A stretch of 64,000 nt of DNA from Lyophyllum atratum. Its lineage: Eukaryota > Basidiomycota > Agaricomycetes > Agaricales > Lyophyllaceae. The notes beneath the pieces were generated by a model that did no database searches, had not been told where the DNA came from, and saw only the letters and a list, made by a program, of their open reading frames with translations. Positions 34,104 through 46,680 of the stretch are shown one piece after another (position 1 is the first letter of the stretch; the number at the start of each line of letters is the position of its first letter). The translations under genes and the position numbers were made by a program. The stretch spans positions 1-64,000 of the forward strand of contig JACGCN010000047.1 in NCBI GenBank assembly GCA_014905825.1, written 5' to 3'.

Positions 34104-34761
34104 ATTAAGCCGGGTACGGTGTCGAGATCCTTTTTTGGTTGCACTTAAATTGGTTAGATAGCCACGCATTGTATTTTGGAACTTGGACGGTAAAAAATTG
34201 CGCCTTTTAATGATACGTCTGCGTCGTTTAGATTGGCAGAACGTAGTGAGAAAGACCAGACACTCCTTTCTATGGCATGCCAATGTACCCTGCCTTTCAC
34301 TGGCAGCTTCATCCCTGAGACGAGGAATTCTACAACTATGATAGATTCCGTGAACGAACTTAAAAAAGTTCGAAGTCACTGCGTCGAGCCACCTCCAAAA
34401 CGAATGCGCCAGGGTGAGGTTCAGATGGGTTCCAGATACTTGGGTTCCGATCATCTGCCATTTGCGAGTCGGCTGGACAGATACTGTACTCGAGTAGGTA
34501 ACGTTTCGCTATGGACTCTATCGTTCATTCCATCCAGGATGCCCTTGGCTTGCTTCGACATACGTCGGGAAGCCAAAGAGAAAGTATATTTTACAAAATA
34601 AATAGATCTTCGGATCATCGGAGAAATAGGGGGATAGGTAAGATATGTACAGGCAGTGTTCCAAGAGTGATGTGAGCAATGTCCCCGAATAATGTCTCCA
34701 TGTCAAGATATCCTGTACAAAGCAATCAAGAAAATAACAACTAAACCAAAGAAGAGTTCCA
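34104..34761. other. Intergenic
   Basis: Open frames exist on both strands at 34050-34601 but look like chance overlaps. No gene recognised. Confidence 0.45.
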
Positions 34762-36219
34762 CTAAGATCGTACGAGGCGCATGGAAGAGAAACGTTTCTT
34801 GATCTTGGACGAGAGATCATTCTTCCCCTCTTTTGCCCCTCCTGATACAGTCGGCAAGGTAAGGGACACCGCTGAAGAAACCATGGAAGTCGTGATATCT
34901 TTTGGATTCTGCGCCCTCTTCTCGCTAGAGGATAACGACTCTGGGATCGAGATCAGGGAGCCCAAATGGCGGAATGAGCTTGACCGTCTGACCCGCGAGA
35001 TCCTACGGACCAGTCGCTGTTTCGGTGATGCAGGCGACGGGACTTGGAGGAGGGAGGTTGAATGGCGGGAGGGCCCTGCCTCGGATTCGTCTGTTTGCCG
35101 TGGACCGACATCGGACCAACGTGTGGTGGGAGGACTGGGGGACTGAGCGCTTGTCATTGATATAGGGAGACCCGCATCAAAGCGCGAGAAGAGATCGAGG
35201 GCGTAGTCAGGGATGGGTGCGTCGATATTCGTGGTATCGAATTCCATGTCTAAGGCTTTGTTGCTATAGATAATGACCGTGCCATTTTCGCCATCTTCTG
35301 ATTTCATTGTGTTACGGTGGTACTGAGACGTGGGGGTGTAGGGGGTGAAGGTGGTAGCTGTGGTGGTATTGGTTGAGAATTCCGTGAATGATGAAACGCT
35401 GGTGGACGCTGTTGCCGAGCTTTGCGCCATGTCTTCGTCTGCGGTTGGGGATTGGTCCTCTGTGACGACGCGGAGAGACATGCGTATAGGGGTATCGCGC
35501 GGTTCTCGAGTTGCGCTGGCCCGTGATTCTGACGCGTGACGCGATCGACGGGTCCACCCATCTAAGGACGTAGGCCGCAGAGGTTGGAAGGGTGCGTTTG
35601 AGATGGTGGATGTCGTCCGCAAACGCATGGGCGACACTCTATCGATGGTTCTTCGCTTATGAGACCGCTCAAAGAGTACAGAGGTGGCTTTACGAATACG
35701 GACAGGAGGATAAGCGGGTGCGGTGGCGAGAAATGTGAGTAGGTTTTTACGTCGCCTGACTTCATCAGTCATCCGATGGTTTTCTGGAGGTTCCAGTAAG
35801 ATAGGGTCTCCATCACGCTGGCATGCCTTCGTTAAAATTTTGAGATTCTCCCGCACATCCCTCGTCTCCTGGTCAACAATAGACTGACGATTCTCTTCGA
35901 ACCACCGCTCCCGCTGCAGCGTCTCGTAAACCTCGGGGTCCGTATCGCGGTCGGCAAGAAGTTTCCGCAGTCTTTCGGAACGCTCACGAGCGTCCTGGGC
36001 GTGTGCACTGAGCATCGTCGTCGCCTGCTCCAGTGCTCGAATTTGCAGCTCTCGAGGCGATAGTTCTGCCTGGCATTGTTCAAGGTGTCTCGCGAGTTTT
36101 GCTTCTGCGTTCGAATACCGCTGGAGCCTACGTTCGTCTGCTCCCTGGCGAAGGGGCGGAGAGAGGATTTTGGGATTGTCGTCCACCTGATCCATTATGC
36201 CTTCATTGAGTTCGACCAT
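34762..36219 (-). CDS. Coiled-coil / disordered protein, unknown function
   Basis: One uninterrupted frame of 485 codons, no introns needed. Residues 25-150 are charged and helical (NAEAKLARHLEQCQAEL, ALEQATTMLSAHAQDARE, QRERWFEENRQSIVDQE), likely a coiled coil. The middle is Ser/Thr-rich and disordered, with SSATASTSVSSFTEFSTNTT. An ordered-looking patch GTVIIYSNKALDMEFDT lies near residue 310. The C-terminus is basic and Ser-rich (RLVRRISRVRRSSSFRHLG; SKIKKRFSSMRLVRS), suggesting phosphosites. No catalytic motif and no family recognised. A long intact frame in this intron-rich window is strong evidence for a real gene. Confidence 0.75.
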   Translation of the reverse strand: MVELNEGIMDQVDDNPKILSPPLRQGADERRLQRYSNAEAKLARHLEQCQAELSPRELQIRALEQATTMLSAHAQDARERSERLRKLLADRDTDPEVYETLQRERWFEENRQSIVDQETRDVRENLKILTKACQRDGDPILLEPPENHRMTDEVRRRKNLLTFLATAPAYPPVRIRKATSVLFERSHKRRTIDRVSPMRLRTTSTISNAPFQPLRPTSLDGWTRRSRHASESRASATREPRDTPIRMSLRVVTEDQSPTADEDMAQSSATASTSVSSFTEFSTNTTTATTFTPYTPTSQYHRNTMKSEDGENGTVIIYSNKALDMEFDTTNIDAPIPDYALDLFSRFDAGLPISMTSAQSPSPPTTRWSDVGPRQTDESEAGPSRHSTSLLQVPSPASPKQRLVRRISRVRRSSSFRHLGSLISIPESLSSSEKRAQNPKDITTSMVSSAVSLTLPTVSGGAKEGKNDLSSKIKKRFSSMRLVRS

Positions 36220-38646
36220 AACCCTCGGAGGGCTGGAAAATCATGAGATACGCAGGGCACAATCATGCTAGAGTGGGTACGGACCAGAAAGACCCACTTC
36301 CTTCACGACAATGCATAGCTGTCGGTACCAGGTTGGTACATTCCTAATCAATGCAGTCAGCACCAAGTGTGTCAGAGTCAATGCCCTAACAAACCTGGAG
36401 ACCCTGGAGCTTTCTAGAATGCTTTGCCTTCGAAGGTCGGCCAGAAGCCACAACGGATACGTATTCCAGCATGCTTCCCTGAGTTAGAAAGTGTTCCATG
36501 TCGCTATGGCTCCAGAAAGGCTGTCAGTGATCAACAATAAAGCAGAACTTGGTGCCAATGCTCCTCGACCTCAGAGTCATTCCGTATGGATGAGCGTCGG
36601 GACTCTGTGGTGGTATGTATGATCCAAGTTGAATATTTCTGTTATGGTGCCACTGTATGGCACCCGTTCCGCATTGATCGGGGGCTGTAGGAAAACATAC
36701 CAAAGCAAGGTTGATGCCGCGTCGGACGACGGGACAGCAGCTTGAAGAGCTTCATCTCCTCCACCTTTCAAGTTCATCTCGATCCAGTCTGGAGCCTGCC
36801 TGGCTCAGCGAATACCAACAGCAAAGGTTTTATTCCAGCGAGGAGCTTTGTCGGTCGAGATATTGGAGGCATGTGAGTGGAGGTGAGCTTGCAGCGGAAT
36901 TTATGATGTCCAGACGATTTTCGAAGAAGACATCGAAGCATGAGTGTAGTAAAGAAACTCTCCAGAATGTGAGACGGATTTTACCTGGATCCAATCGGAT
37001 TATTCGGTTCTAATATGCCGTTCTTTCAGACCTCATAGGTTTTCATGAAATAATGTCATCATGACATGCGGCCATATGGCTCGAAACATGGAATAAACTA
37101 GCTAAACCGTAAGCATTACGTTCTCTCTGTGCTTCGGAGCTTGCTTATATTGAGCATAATCCCAGGCCGAGCTTATACATCAGTAGCATCCCTGCGGTGC
37201 AGCTCCTTGGAGACATGGTCGGCGAAGTTGATGCAAATATCGAGAACACTATGTTCGGACTCATTAACTCAAGAAGCTGGTGTTTCACTTCCAGTAGGCC
37301 ATGCTTACATTGGTCGGGCTTGCTGCGCCGCCGTGAACGATCCTTACGAGGCGAGCATGATTGAATGCTCAGCACACATGGTACAGAATTGAAACATTCT
37401 GCTACTCTAGGATCTGAATGCAGCTCAGCATATCACAGGACCGCTGACGGACGACATTCTTCGCCGTTTCATGCCTCGGCCATCCACTGTAGTCTTCAGT
37501 ACGGCTGTTTCTTTCCCCAGAGGTTCGAGTAATGAATACGAATTCACATGGCAGGCTTCCAGACGCATCCCCGCATCCCCGCTTCATTCCGAGCGCGTAT
37601 ACTTTCGGCATTGAGTAACAGCCAGAGCTTCTAGCTTACAACGCTGCGGCCACCTGCGGAATACTACAGCATGTATCCCAAACGCATACCCACTTTCAGT
37701 TACTTGGGCGCTCTTCCCTTCATATGCATTGTCGTATGCTCGAGCCACCGAGTCACATTTGATGGCTTCTGCTTCCCGTGGCCTGGAGGCCACTATCGCC
37801 ATCTAATGTCTTGATAGGAACCAACAGCTACGGAGCTCATTCAAGGGCTGTTCAGTCGCCGCCACGCGACCCCATGGGAAACCTCTTGGCTCTGTTGAAC
37901 CTGCTGTTGAACAGCAATTCTATACTGGTCAAGGATGACCCCGTTCTTCGTCAATATACACAAACAATGTTGTGTCAGTAACCAATGAACACGGCGACCA
38001 TCATCATCAGTACTCAGTGTTCACAAGGTAGACTCAGGTGGCTCTTGCTATCCACGTGGAACAACCTTTTCTCTATCAGATACATGTCACTTTACGAGCT
38101 CACAAAGAAGCTGCCATAAGCGGCAACCACCACCATTCCTCCTCCCTTCCCACCGAATCCCGGTGTTCAGAGGGTTCCACGGTTTTGTGCTTACAGCGCT
38201 CTACGTACGCCCCATAGGGGGAGGATCATTCGGTATATCTCTCATCCGCTCCTGATATCCGATCGCTTCTCGCCACTTGGTCGCGGCCACACTTGGTGTT
38301 TTCTTCACTCTCCTTGGCGGCTTGGAAAGGTACGGAGAGGTCGAGTGATCGATCGGCATTCCGAAGTAGTACCTCCCGATCACCTTTCCATGCAATTTCC
38401 ATGCTCGGTTACATTGCACCATTGACATATCCAACTTCCTCTCCAATTCACGTGGACGCATCTATATCTATCTGTTACGTATACGACTAATGATGAGAGT
38501 TATGAACTACACATCAGAAGTACAGAAGCATCGATGCTAGAAACTCAGACAGCTCGGTGTATCTGGCTGCATCTCTGTATCCTCTCGGCGCACATGCTCT
38601 ACGACCTGCGATCTGATCTCGTCGAACCAGAAGGATTGCGGAAGAT
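36220..38646. other. Unassigned 2.4 kb
   Basis: No recognised gene. Two minus-strand stretches look more protein-like than background: 38201-38461 (MRPRELERKLDMSMVQCNRA) and a piece near 37160-37290 reading ICINFADHVSKELHRRDATD. Neither extends convincingly. The right end is the fungalysin promoter. Confidence 0.35.
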
Positions 38647-38656
38647 GCATAAAAGG
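38647..38656 (+). promoter_or_regulatory. TATA box of the fungalysin gene
   Basis: GCATAAAAGG lies about 75 bp upstream of the ATG at 38731. Confidence 0.55.
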
Positions 38657-38730
38657 CCGAAACGCGTTCTACGATAGCCAGGAAGACCTGAGCTTCCCCT
38701 CACAATCCTCCCTCCTCCCTACTCTCCAAG

Positions 38731-41154
38731 ATGATGTTCCTGAACAAGTTCTTCGCATCTATCTATCTCGCTGTCGTATACGCATCAATAGCAGGTGCAC
38801 ACTCCCAGCACTCGACCCACCGCACGCGAAATCTTGGTCGCAACGGCTTTCAAGTTGATGCATTCCACCCTAAGACTAAGTTCGAGGTACACCGCATTTC
38901 TATTGTGATGGGCCTTGATACTAACGCGACAAAATAGACATTTGGTGCTGGCCTCGAACAACCTGCCAGCTTCGCGCCTCTTTCCCTATCCGACGCCACA
39001 GTGGACTTTGTGAAATCACGTCTCGGCGTCGATGCGAGCAAGGTTTCTTTCAAGTCTGGCTTCACCGCGGAGACTGCCAAAGTCGCCTATGTGAAACAAG
39101 CACATGTCCGTGATCGTGCCCGACCCCTTCCTCCTTCCTAATGTTGATGTCCGAGATAGGAGGGCGTCACTTTCGCTAACGCTGTGGCAAACGTCGCCTG
39201 GAAGGATAACAAGGTCGTCTCTTTTGGTTCTTCCTTCGTGAAAACAGGTAAGGATTTCGTCTACCAGTTGCCTGGTGCTATATTGCTCATATACTTGACT
39301 GTTCAGATAAGATTCCATCATCTAAGCCATCTATCTCCGTGGAGTCCATCATCCCTAAGGCCGAGGAGGCTCTCGAAGGCAGATACAATAATCATCCAGC
39401 GACTCTCGAATACCTCGCCAGGCCCGACGGCTCCGTCGCTTTAGCTCATGTTATTCAGATCCAGAACGAACAAAGTGGATCGTGGTATGAAGCTTTCGTG
39501 GACGCTCATTCTGGAGAAATCCTTACCGTCACGGACTTCGTCTCGGATGCCACCGTGAGATTATAGAAAGTGCAATGACCGTCTCCAGCTGACAGACGTT
39601 GCAGTACAAAGTCCTACCTATCACCAAAGAAACCTTGCCAGAGGGTCAGGAAATTCTTGTTGACCCATTCGATCCGCTCTCTTCCCCGCTGGGCTGGCAT
39701 GATGATGGTACGACAAAGACGAATAACACCTCGTAAGTGTAGTTCTAATCCTACGCTAACCGACATATCCTAAGACACGCTCTACAGCGGAAACAACGTT
39801 GTTGCCTTCAAGGGGACACAGAGCAACGTGACAGTGCCGAACGGTCCGGGTCTGGTCTTCAACTACACCGCCAACGATGCCATCGCACCCACTGAGGGCT
39901 CAAACATTGACGCAGCCCGGACCAACGCATTTTATATCATCAACACTGTCCATGACTTCGCCTACCGCTATGGCTTCACCGAATCTTCTTTCAACTTCCA
40001 GACCAACAACTTCGATAAGGGAGGTAAAGGAAGAGACCGTGTGTTGATGTCGGTCCAAGATTCCTCCGGCACAAACAATGCCAACTTCGCTACGCCCCCT
40101 GAGTTCGTCTATTTCCGTCTCCGCAATGACTTCTATCTTATCTGTTCCGAAATAGTGGTCAGTCAGGAACCTGCAGAATGTAAGAAAACCTTGACTAACT
40201 GCTATTGTATTGTTAACGCGTCGCTAACAAATTGGTATAGGTATGTCTGGACACGGACACCCGTGAGCATCTCCACATGGCGTACGACAATTACATCTGT
40301 CTAACTGTTTATAGGTGCGACGTGATGGTTCGCTGGAGAACGACATCATTGTGCACGAGATGACTCACGGCATCACAAACCGCATGACTGGCGGCGGAAA
40401 TGGACGATGCTTGCAGACTACCGAAGCCGGTGGCATGGGTGAAGGCTGGTCAGATGCTATGGCTGAGTAGGCATCTCGATCCCTTGTTTGAAACCCTGAT
40501 CTTATTCGGTCCACAAGATGGACAGAGCAGAAATCTGCGACAATCACCGACTATGTGATGGGCCAATATGTTATCGCTAACCCAGCTGGAATCCGCACAC
40601 ACCCCTACTCAACAAATGCGTAGGTTACTTGTCTGTATTCCACAGCTTAACCCCAGACTGAATCACTGGCTAGGACGACGAATCCCCTTCGGTATTCGAG
40701 CATCGCCGCGCTCAATGAAGTTCACAGTGCGTTACAATTAAACTTGGGCGGCCTACTAGTCTAATATATCTGTTATAGACATTGGCGAGGTGTGGGCCAA
40801 TATGCTCCACAACGTTTACGCACCTCTCGTCAAGCAGTACGGCTTCTCCAGCAGCGCGAGGACCACCCCTGAAGGAACCGAGGGAAACATTGTGTTCCTC
40901 CACCTCTTCATTGATGCTCTCGCTCTACAACCCTGCAACCCCACCTGTACGTCCACAACAGCGAGTTTCCCGTCATTTGGCTGATTTTTACCTTTCCAGT
41001 TGTCTCTGCACGAGACGCGTGGATTCAGGCGGACGTCAATCGCTACGGCGGTGCGAATAGCTGTCTGCTGTGGAACGCCTTTGCCAGCCGCGGCCTTGGC
41101 CTGAATGCTGCAAATTTTGTTGACAGTAGCACAGTCCCGCCAGCATGCGTCTGA
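38731..41154 (+). CDS. Fungalysin, secreted M36 metalloprotease
   Basis: The signal peptide [20 protein letters not shown] is followed by the inhibitory propeptide (FTP-type; [49 protein letters not shown]). The catalytic domain has [20 protein letters not shown], the zinc site [18 protein letters not shown] (HEMTH; Glu is the base) and the third ligand in [14 protein letters not shown]. The C-terminus has [19 protein letters not shown], and [14 protein letters not shown] near the end. About 12 introns; the exon around [20 protein letters not shown] is split by three. Intact, about 600 residues. It is secreted as a zymogen that cuts itself free of the propeptide and degrades extracellular protein; in plant-associated fungi some members cut host chitinases. 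Confidence 0.93.
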
Positions 41155-41923
41155 TTACACCTGAATTTAACTTCCTTTGACATCTATTACTTAGCGGCGC
41201 TGAAGCTTCAGTGTCTTACTACCAGCAAACGATATTTATGACGCTCTTTGTTTTCTCGGGCGTTGGACACTAAACACTACGATGGTCCACTTGTCCGAAT
41301 TCGGCAGTTACCTGTCACTTGTGTCTACAGGAGGGTCAAAGCGTGAAGTCGACCAAGACTGGAGCCTCGTGCTCAACTTAGGTGAGTATACTCCTGTAAT
41401 TGTACCTTTTGGATATCACAAGCTGGCCAAATTTTAGTGGGACGGAGGACTGGAGGCGTGCCGCTTTGGCGCACATCTGAAATCTATGAAAGTGTGCGGA
41501 AAGCTGTGACCACCTCAACGGCATTGGCCCTCTTAACAATGGTGATCTACTGATGTGACTCTAGTGTACAGGCCAAAGCACTCCCACATACCTTATGCGC
41601 TTGCAGTTTGATGGGCACAGGAAGCAGTCAGTCGTCTTCGCTCAAGTTGGGAATGCGAAAAATTGTGTTCCTCGATCCCCGCTGCAGCCCGAGAATAGTA
41701 GCTGCACAATGAAGTCTGCATCGACGGCCTTTCTCTGCTAATCTCCGTATCTCTCTGGATGACAACGGGGCCACCTGGCTGTCTTCGCCTGGCCACGATC
41801 TGGCAAAGCGGCTCGGCCAAGTAGAGTCAAAGATGTCTGTTCCCCATGATATAAAGCTCCACGGCGACAACGACTATATCCAAAACCTGTACTCGACGCC
41901 ACCCCCGCGACACATCATTCTCC
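41155..41923. other. Intergenic
   Basis: 3' flank of the fungalysin gene and promoter of the zinc-finger gene. No gene recognised. Confidence 0.45.
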
Positions 41924-42832
41924 GTGTCTACACCGACGCTCTTATCCCCAGACATGTCAATGCCATTCCCGTCGTCAACTTACCAACTGGAACTTCCATT
42001 TGCCCAAGTGCACTCCTGCCCAAGCCATGCCGCGTTATTGAAAGCCGCGGCAAAAATATCCTTTGGCCCTATGATCCATCCGCAGCCTACTTCTGTCGAC
42101 ATCTTCGACAACCCATTCGTACCCAGTCACCCTATCCCCTACCTCCCCCACGACTTCTGCGAGCTGGACCCAGCTGGAAATCACATCGGCGGATGTATCG
42201 GCCCAAACCCATCCATCTGGCGGGTGTTGAACGACGAAAAGTTCACATTTGTTTTTCCGAGGGATCTCAGCCAATCATCAGCGGTTCCAACCTCTTCAAA
42301 GCCTAAACTCGCTGGCATGTTTAGATTATCATTCCGACCTACGCTGGACGAGTTCATGTCCGGCTGGGAGAATAGTCGAGATTCCGACGACACCGATGCC
42401 GATTCATACGACGACATTGACGGTGACGACGACTACCGCGTGACCATCGCGAAACGAAAAGCGAAGAATCAGCCGAACAGGCCAACAAAGAAAGTATTCC
42501 TCGTTGAACGTGACGGCGCAGCACCGAAACACAAGCCTCGAGGCGGCGCTGTCAACAAGGAGGTCATCGCTGCCCCCCGCGAGGCTCTTCATGAGGCTGC
42601 CAACAAACAAACCCAGAGATTGTATCGGTGCACTGCCACTCGCGATTGCAACCAAGTATGCTTCACCAAGGGGGATTTATACCGTCACCTCCAATCCAAA
42701 ATCCACCAACAGCCGTCCATCCCCTGTACCAAACGATGCGGGGCTATGTTCAGCAGGGCCGACGCCGCCAAAAGGCATGAAAAGCGGAATTCGTGTGGCT
42801 GGAAGAACAACAAATCCATAGCCATGGCTTAG
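41924..42832 (+). CDS. C2H2 zinc-finger protein, putative transcription factor
   Basis: A single exon of 302 codons. The N-terminal two thirds has no recognised domain (LPHDFCELDPAGNHIGGCIG; IWRVLNDEKFTFVFPRDLS). An acidic run DSDDTDADSYDDIDGDDDY precedes a basic patch KRKAKNQPNRPTKK. The C-terminus holds two C2H2-like fingers: YRCTATRDCNQVCFTKGDLY with H-x4-H (HLQSKIH), then IPCTKRCGAMFSRADAAKRH with HEKRNSC. This layout is common in mushroom DNA-binding regulators; targets are unknown. The start may instead be the in-frame ATG at 41954. Intact. Confidence 0.78.
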   Translation: MSTPTLLSPDMSMPFPSSTYQLELPFAQVHSCPSHAALLKAAAKISFGPMIHPQPTSVDIFDNPFVPSHPIPYLPHDFCELDPAGNHIGGCIGPNPSIWRVLNDEKFTFVFPRDLSQSSAVPTSSKPKLAGMFRLSFRPTLDEFMSGWENSRDSDDTDADSYDDIDGDDDYRVTIAKRKAKNQPNRPTKKVFLVERDGAAPKHKPRGGAVNKEVIAAPREALHEAANKQTQRLYRCTATRDCNQVCFTKGDLYRHLQSKIHQQPSIPCTKRCGAMFSRADAAKRHEKRNSCGWKNNKSIAMA

Positions 42833-42890
42833 GGACAGCTACGGTCTCGCCTTAGAGTTACAGACATCAACAAGCATCTACTTATCGACG

Positions 42891-42990
42891 TTCCCCGCGT
42901 CTCCACGTTCCTTCTCTCCTACATTCCCTGCATCTCCACGTTCCTTCTCGCCTACATTCTCTGCCTCTCCACATTCCTGCTCTCTCTGCA
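42891..42990. repeat. 33-bp minisatellite, three copies
   Basis: Units at 42891-42923, 42924-42956 and 42957-42990 follow TTCC-C-GC-TCTCCACGTTCC with a pyrimidine-rich tail. The last copy is one base longer. Directly downstream of the zinc-finger stop codon, so probably in its 3' UTR. Confidence 0.75.
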
Positions 42991-43213
42991 TTCCCTTTCT
43001 CCGCACGCTCACATTTTCTCTTCTAACCCTTACGCGAATTGATCTTTTGTCGCATACCTCATCACATTCACTACTTTACATCTCCTTCGTACAATATGTT
43101 ACAATCGGACGCTTCATAGGAGCTGGCCTCTTAGGCATAATATGTACCCATCTCGAAGTTCCCAATTCAAATACACAGTCATTTAGCTATACACCGCCGG
43201 ACTTCAAAGGAGG

Positions 43214-45484
43214 TCACTTGGCCTGGGCAACGACAAGGGGTGAACGTCCAAGAGCCTTGAGATTGTCGTTTATTTCATCCAGATGATTCATGAACTGGCC
43301 CTTCAAATCATCCCACATCTTGGGTTCGTGCTCTTCTCGAAGTTGAGCTAACCCAAATTCAGCTATGACAACCAGCATAACTCACCGTGAAGTTTTCCTG
43401 AGCGATTCATGGCGAAGTCGGTGATGGTCAGCATCATGCTCGTCTCAAACATGAACGCTATGGAAGCTGTGAGTATCCATGTGCCACAGGTGAAATGTAG
43501 CCGCACCTATGGTCCCCTCGTGAACCCTCATTGGCTTGAGCTCAGCCTCTGAGGCCATTTTGAACTCTTCGTAGGAAACTGGACCTACGGTTAAGGCCGA
43601 ACAACATAGTAGAAATCGCATAATAGACTTACCGCCGTGAGGGCAGAACCCGGTTTCGTAGCTCGCGCCACCTTCGATGGTTCGCATAAGTCTCTCAAAA
43701 AGTTACCATAAAGAACAGATTCTACGTACCTGGCTGAAATCCATCGCTGCGGCCACCATAAACTCCGTATATGAGCCCCATAAACTCCGTGGCGGCGTTT
43801 CGATGGTAATACTAAGCGGTTCAGGCCTAAGTCACAAAGAAACGTATGCAAAAATATGTAAGCTTTACCGGTGGACGGAACGTTCCACTCGCAATATCCC
43901 ATCTCGGGCTGAAAATTAAGAAGTCTGCGAGAGGAACGTCCGGTTGTTTCGAGGGCGCCGTGAGGACACAGAAGATGGATGGATCAATGTGATCCTTGGA
44001 GATACTGCCAACGTTGACGAATTTCTCCATGGCATATTTGTAGGGAACGTAGCTAACAGCCGACAGGTGTTGATAAGTCACAGATAGAAAATTAGTTGGC
44101 ATTTGACACTTACTTCCCGTGCCAAGCGACGACATCGAATGGGGTGTGCTCCTGAGCACAGTTGAAGAGTTTGCCACACAGTCTGGAGAAGAAGTAAGTC
44201 ACGATTATTTACAAATGCAATTAATCACGTACTTGTATGCAACTATGATTTCGGAAAAATGAGGATGTTATTTCAACCTACAGGAGCGGTAGAGCTTAGA
44301 GAAACGCACTATTCCATGGGCTTTGATCGATATCAAAGCTGGCCAGAGGGAACTCAAAGTCGCGTGGATTCGCGAGACCATTTGCACCTAGGGGTCCGAG
44401 CTCTGGTAGAGTGTAGTGGGAACCAAAGATTTCTTGGATGTCTGCGGAACATGGAGAATGAATCTCTCGAGCTCGAATGTATGATCAAGACTACCATACA
44501 TCCACGTGAAGGCCCGTCAGGTAAGATAACCTGCCGACATGATATGAGGGACTTAGGACGGGGAGCGAACGGATAATTTCACCTTGAATTTAAGGCCGCG
44601 TTGAATCACGAAAAGCTCTCCAGGGCGCACCATAACTCTAAAAGACGAAAGAAGCTTAATTTGTAGAAACGTAGCTGCCATATCGAGAACACTTACTTGC
44701 CAAACTCGGTTTGGATATCAAGTCTGCCCAGCTGGGGGAGGATCAGAAAGTCTCCGTCGTTATTGCAAAAAGCCCTGTTTCCCATCGACGTGTTCGCGAG
44801 ATACACATGAATCGCGAGGCCTTCCCTTAATGTCGGGTCACCATTACCACTGATGGTCTTTAATCCGTCGACAAAATCGACGGAGGCAGTGGTAGGCGGG
44901 AGATCGAATGGGTGCCATGCTAGCTGTGTAGGACTGGCATGGACTTTGGGGTTCAAAGGCAGGAACGTAGATTCGAGCTGGGAACATAGGGTTGGAACGT
45001 TAGCGATCTTAAGGGCGAGAAACGACCAAGAGACATGCATCAGGGTTCTCAGGCAACTTGGTGAATCCCTGGTGGGCTACAGAAGGTCGGATACGATAGA
45101 GCCATCTGGGGTTTGGTGTTTATTCGTGAGAACCAAAAGAATGGGCAGAGACATACGAATGCAGGTTCTGGGCACGCGGTGTAATGAATGGGGTGCCATT
45201 CAGCTTGATGTCGTCTGAGTGGAAATAGTCATGCTAAGAAATATGGCCTGTCTCACCTGTTCTGCATACAGATCGTATTTACATTTCTGAGGACTGTTCT
45301 GTCCTTCGGGGAGCGTATTAGGCCTGATCGCGTTTCAATCAATGTCACTGCAGAACGGTGGATACGATGACATCACGTACAGAGCCTCGCTCGCAAAGGA
45401 ATTGCCGAAGCCGACTTGGTATCTGTATGGATCGCGTTCAGCAGGTTGAGTCGAAAAGGACGATTGGGCGGTGGCGGAAGCCAT
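43214..45484 (-). CDS. hmgA: Homogentisate 1,2-dioxygenase
   Basis: [20 protein letters not shown] begins the protein, followed by [14 protein letters not shown], the family hallmark. Later blocks are [131 protein letters not shown] and [18 protein letters not shown]. The three Fe(II) ligands known from this family are visible: His of YYHRN, Glu of TEFMGLIYG and His of GFCPHG. It opens the homogentisate ring to maleylacetoacetate in Tyr/Phe breakdown. About 15 introns, including a 10-nt microexon (44233-44242) in SPW-NIAYKLCG. Intact. One intron after ENPDACLL has a weak donor and is uncertain. No other Tyr catabolism genes adjoin it. Confidence 0.94.
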
Positions 45485-46680
45485 GGCAGATTGAACTTGC
45501 GTAGGACGAGAAGTGCCGTGTTTATATGTTGGTGCTAATCGATTTGATTGTACGTGATGAGACTCAGAGATGCGAGGGATATGTGGCAGATGCCAGTGGC
45601 GCGTGATCGCATCCGTCAGAAATCGAATACATCACTCCTATCATGACCGTAATCTGTACATACTGAAAATAGACGGAAGTGCACACACAGGTTAGCAGTA
45701 AGAAAAATTCGGTGAGCAAGTACTTGGGAAGATACTAGAAAAAGGAGCAGCGAGGTATTGCCCACACACCGAAGCTAACTCCGTTTAGTTCTGAGGCCGC
45801 ACCAACTTGAAGAAGCATTTCGAGTGTTTTGGACAGGAATGATGTGCGGTCTGGGGATGATGCTACTCACCGTACAGCTACGTGAATCTTCAGAACACTT
45901 CTTGCATGCATCACCTCTGTAGTTCATCCCTTTTTGCTGATTTCATTCGAACAGCAGGCCTACTGCGATAGCATATTTCGATTTATTTGGTAGGTTTATC
46001 GTGCAAAGCTGGAGAAATCGAGCATTCAACGCTTAAACCATTTACGCGGGCCGAGATCCTTACCCAGCATCATGATATGGAAGCGACTGGTGTGAGAGGA
46101 GTTCTCCAGATCCTAGCCTCTTCGAAACGTATTCAGCGACCAGTTTACACAGCAGTGACATCGTGGGCGAAAGGTCACCGTTTTCAGTAGTGATAGTGAT
46201 AGTGATATTACCCACGAGCGGTCCCGAAAAGGAACATGTGGGGGTTCCGTGCTACGTACATGCATCAATGTACGCTACGGGCGCAAACCAACCATTGCCG
46301 CTATGATATACGGGATCGCACGGGTTAGTTAAGCTACGCGATTTTCACTGAAGCAGATGTGAATGTTGGATACCCTGTAGCACCGAAGAATTGGGAAGGC
46401 GGGAATGATGCGGGAGAACTACGGGACGTGAGCGAGGGTAGCAGCCAGTAGCTGTTGAGTGTGGTGTGCAGATAGTTACGTCACAGATGTATCAATGGAG
46501 AGCAGTCCCCGGCCAGTGTGGCAGGATAGTGCGGGTAAAACCCAGTAGGAGTCCGGTAGCAGTTCTCTGCATGCCGAACATAACTCCCCGACGTCCAGGA
46601 CCGTTGTCCAGTGTTCTCTGCACAATGACAGGAGAAGAAACATAAGGGGGTAACATTGGAATAGAAAGGGAATATATAAA
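45485..46680. other. Intergenic
   Basis: Contains the homogentisate dioxygenase promoter (minus-strand TATA AACATATAAA at 45521-45530, 37 bp before the ATG) and a small GTGATA repeat near 46187-46208. No gene recognised. Confidence 0.5.

Noticed and set aside
34050..34601. Overlapping open frames on both strands after the tRNA
   Set aside because: No recognised motif, mutual overlap and no splice context; probably chance.
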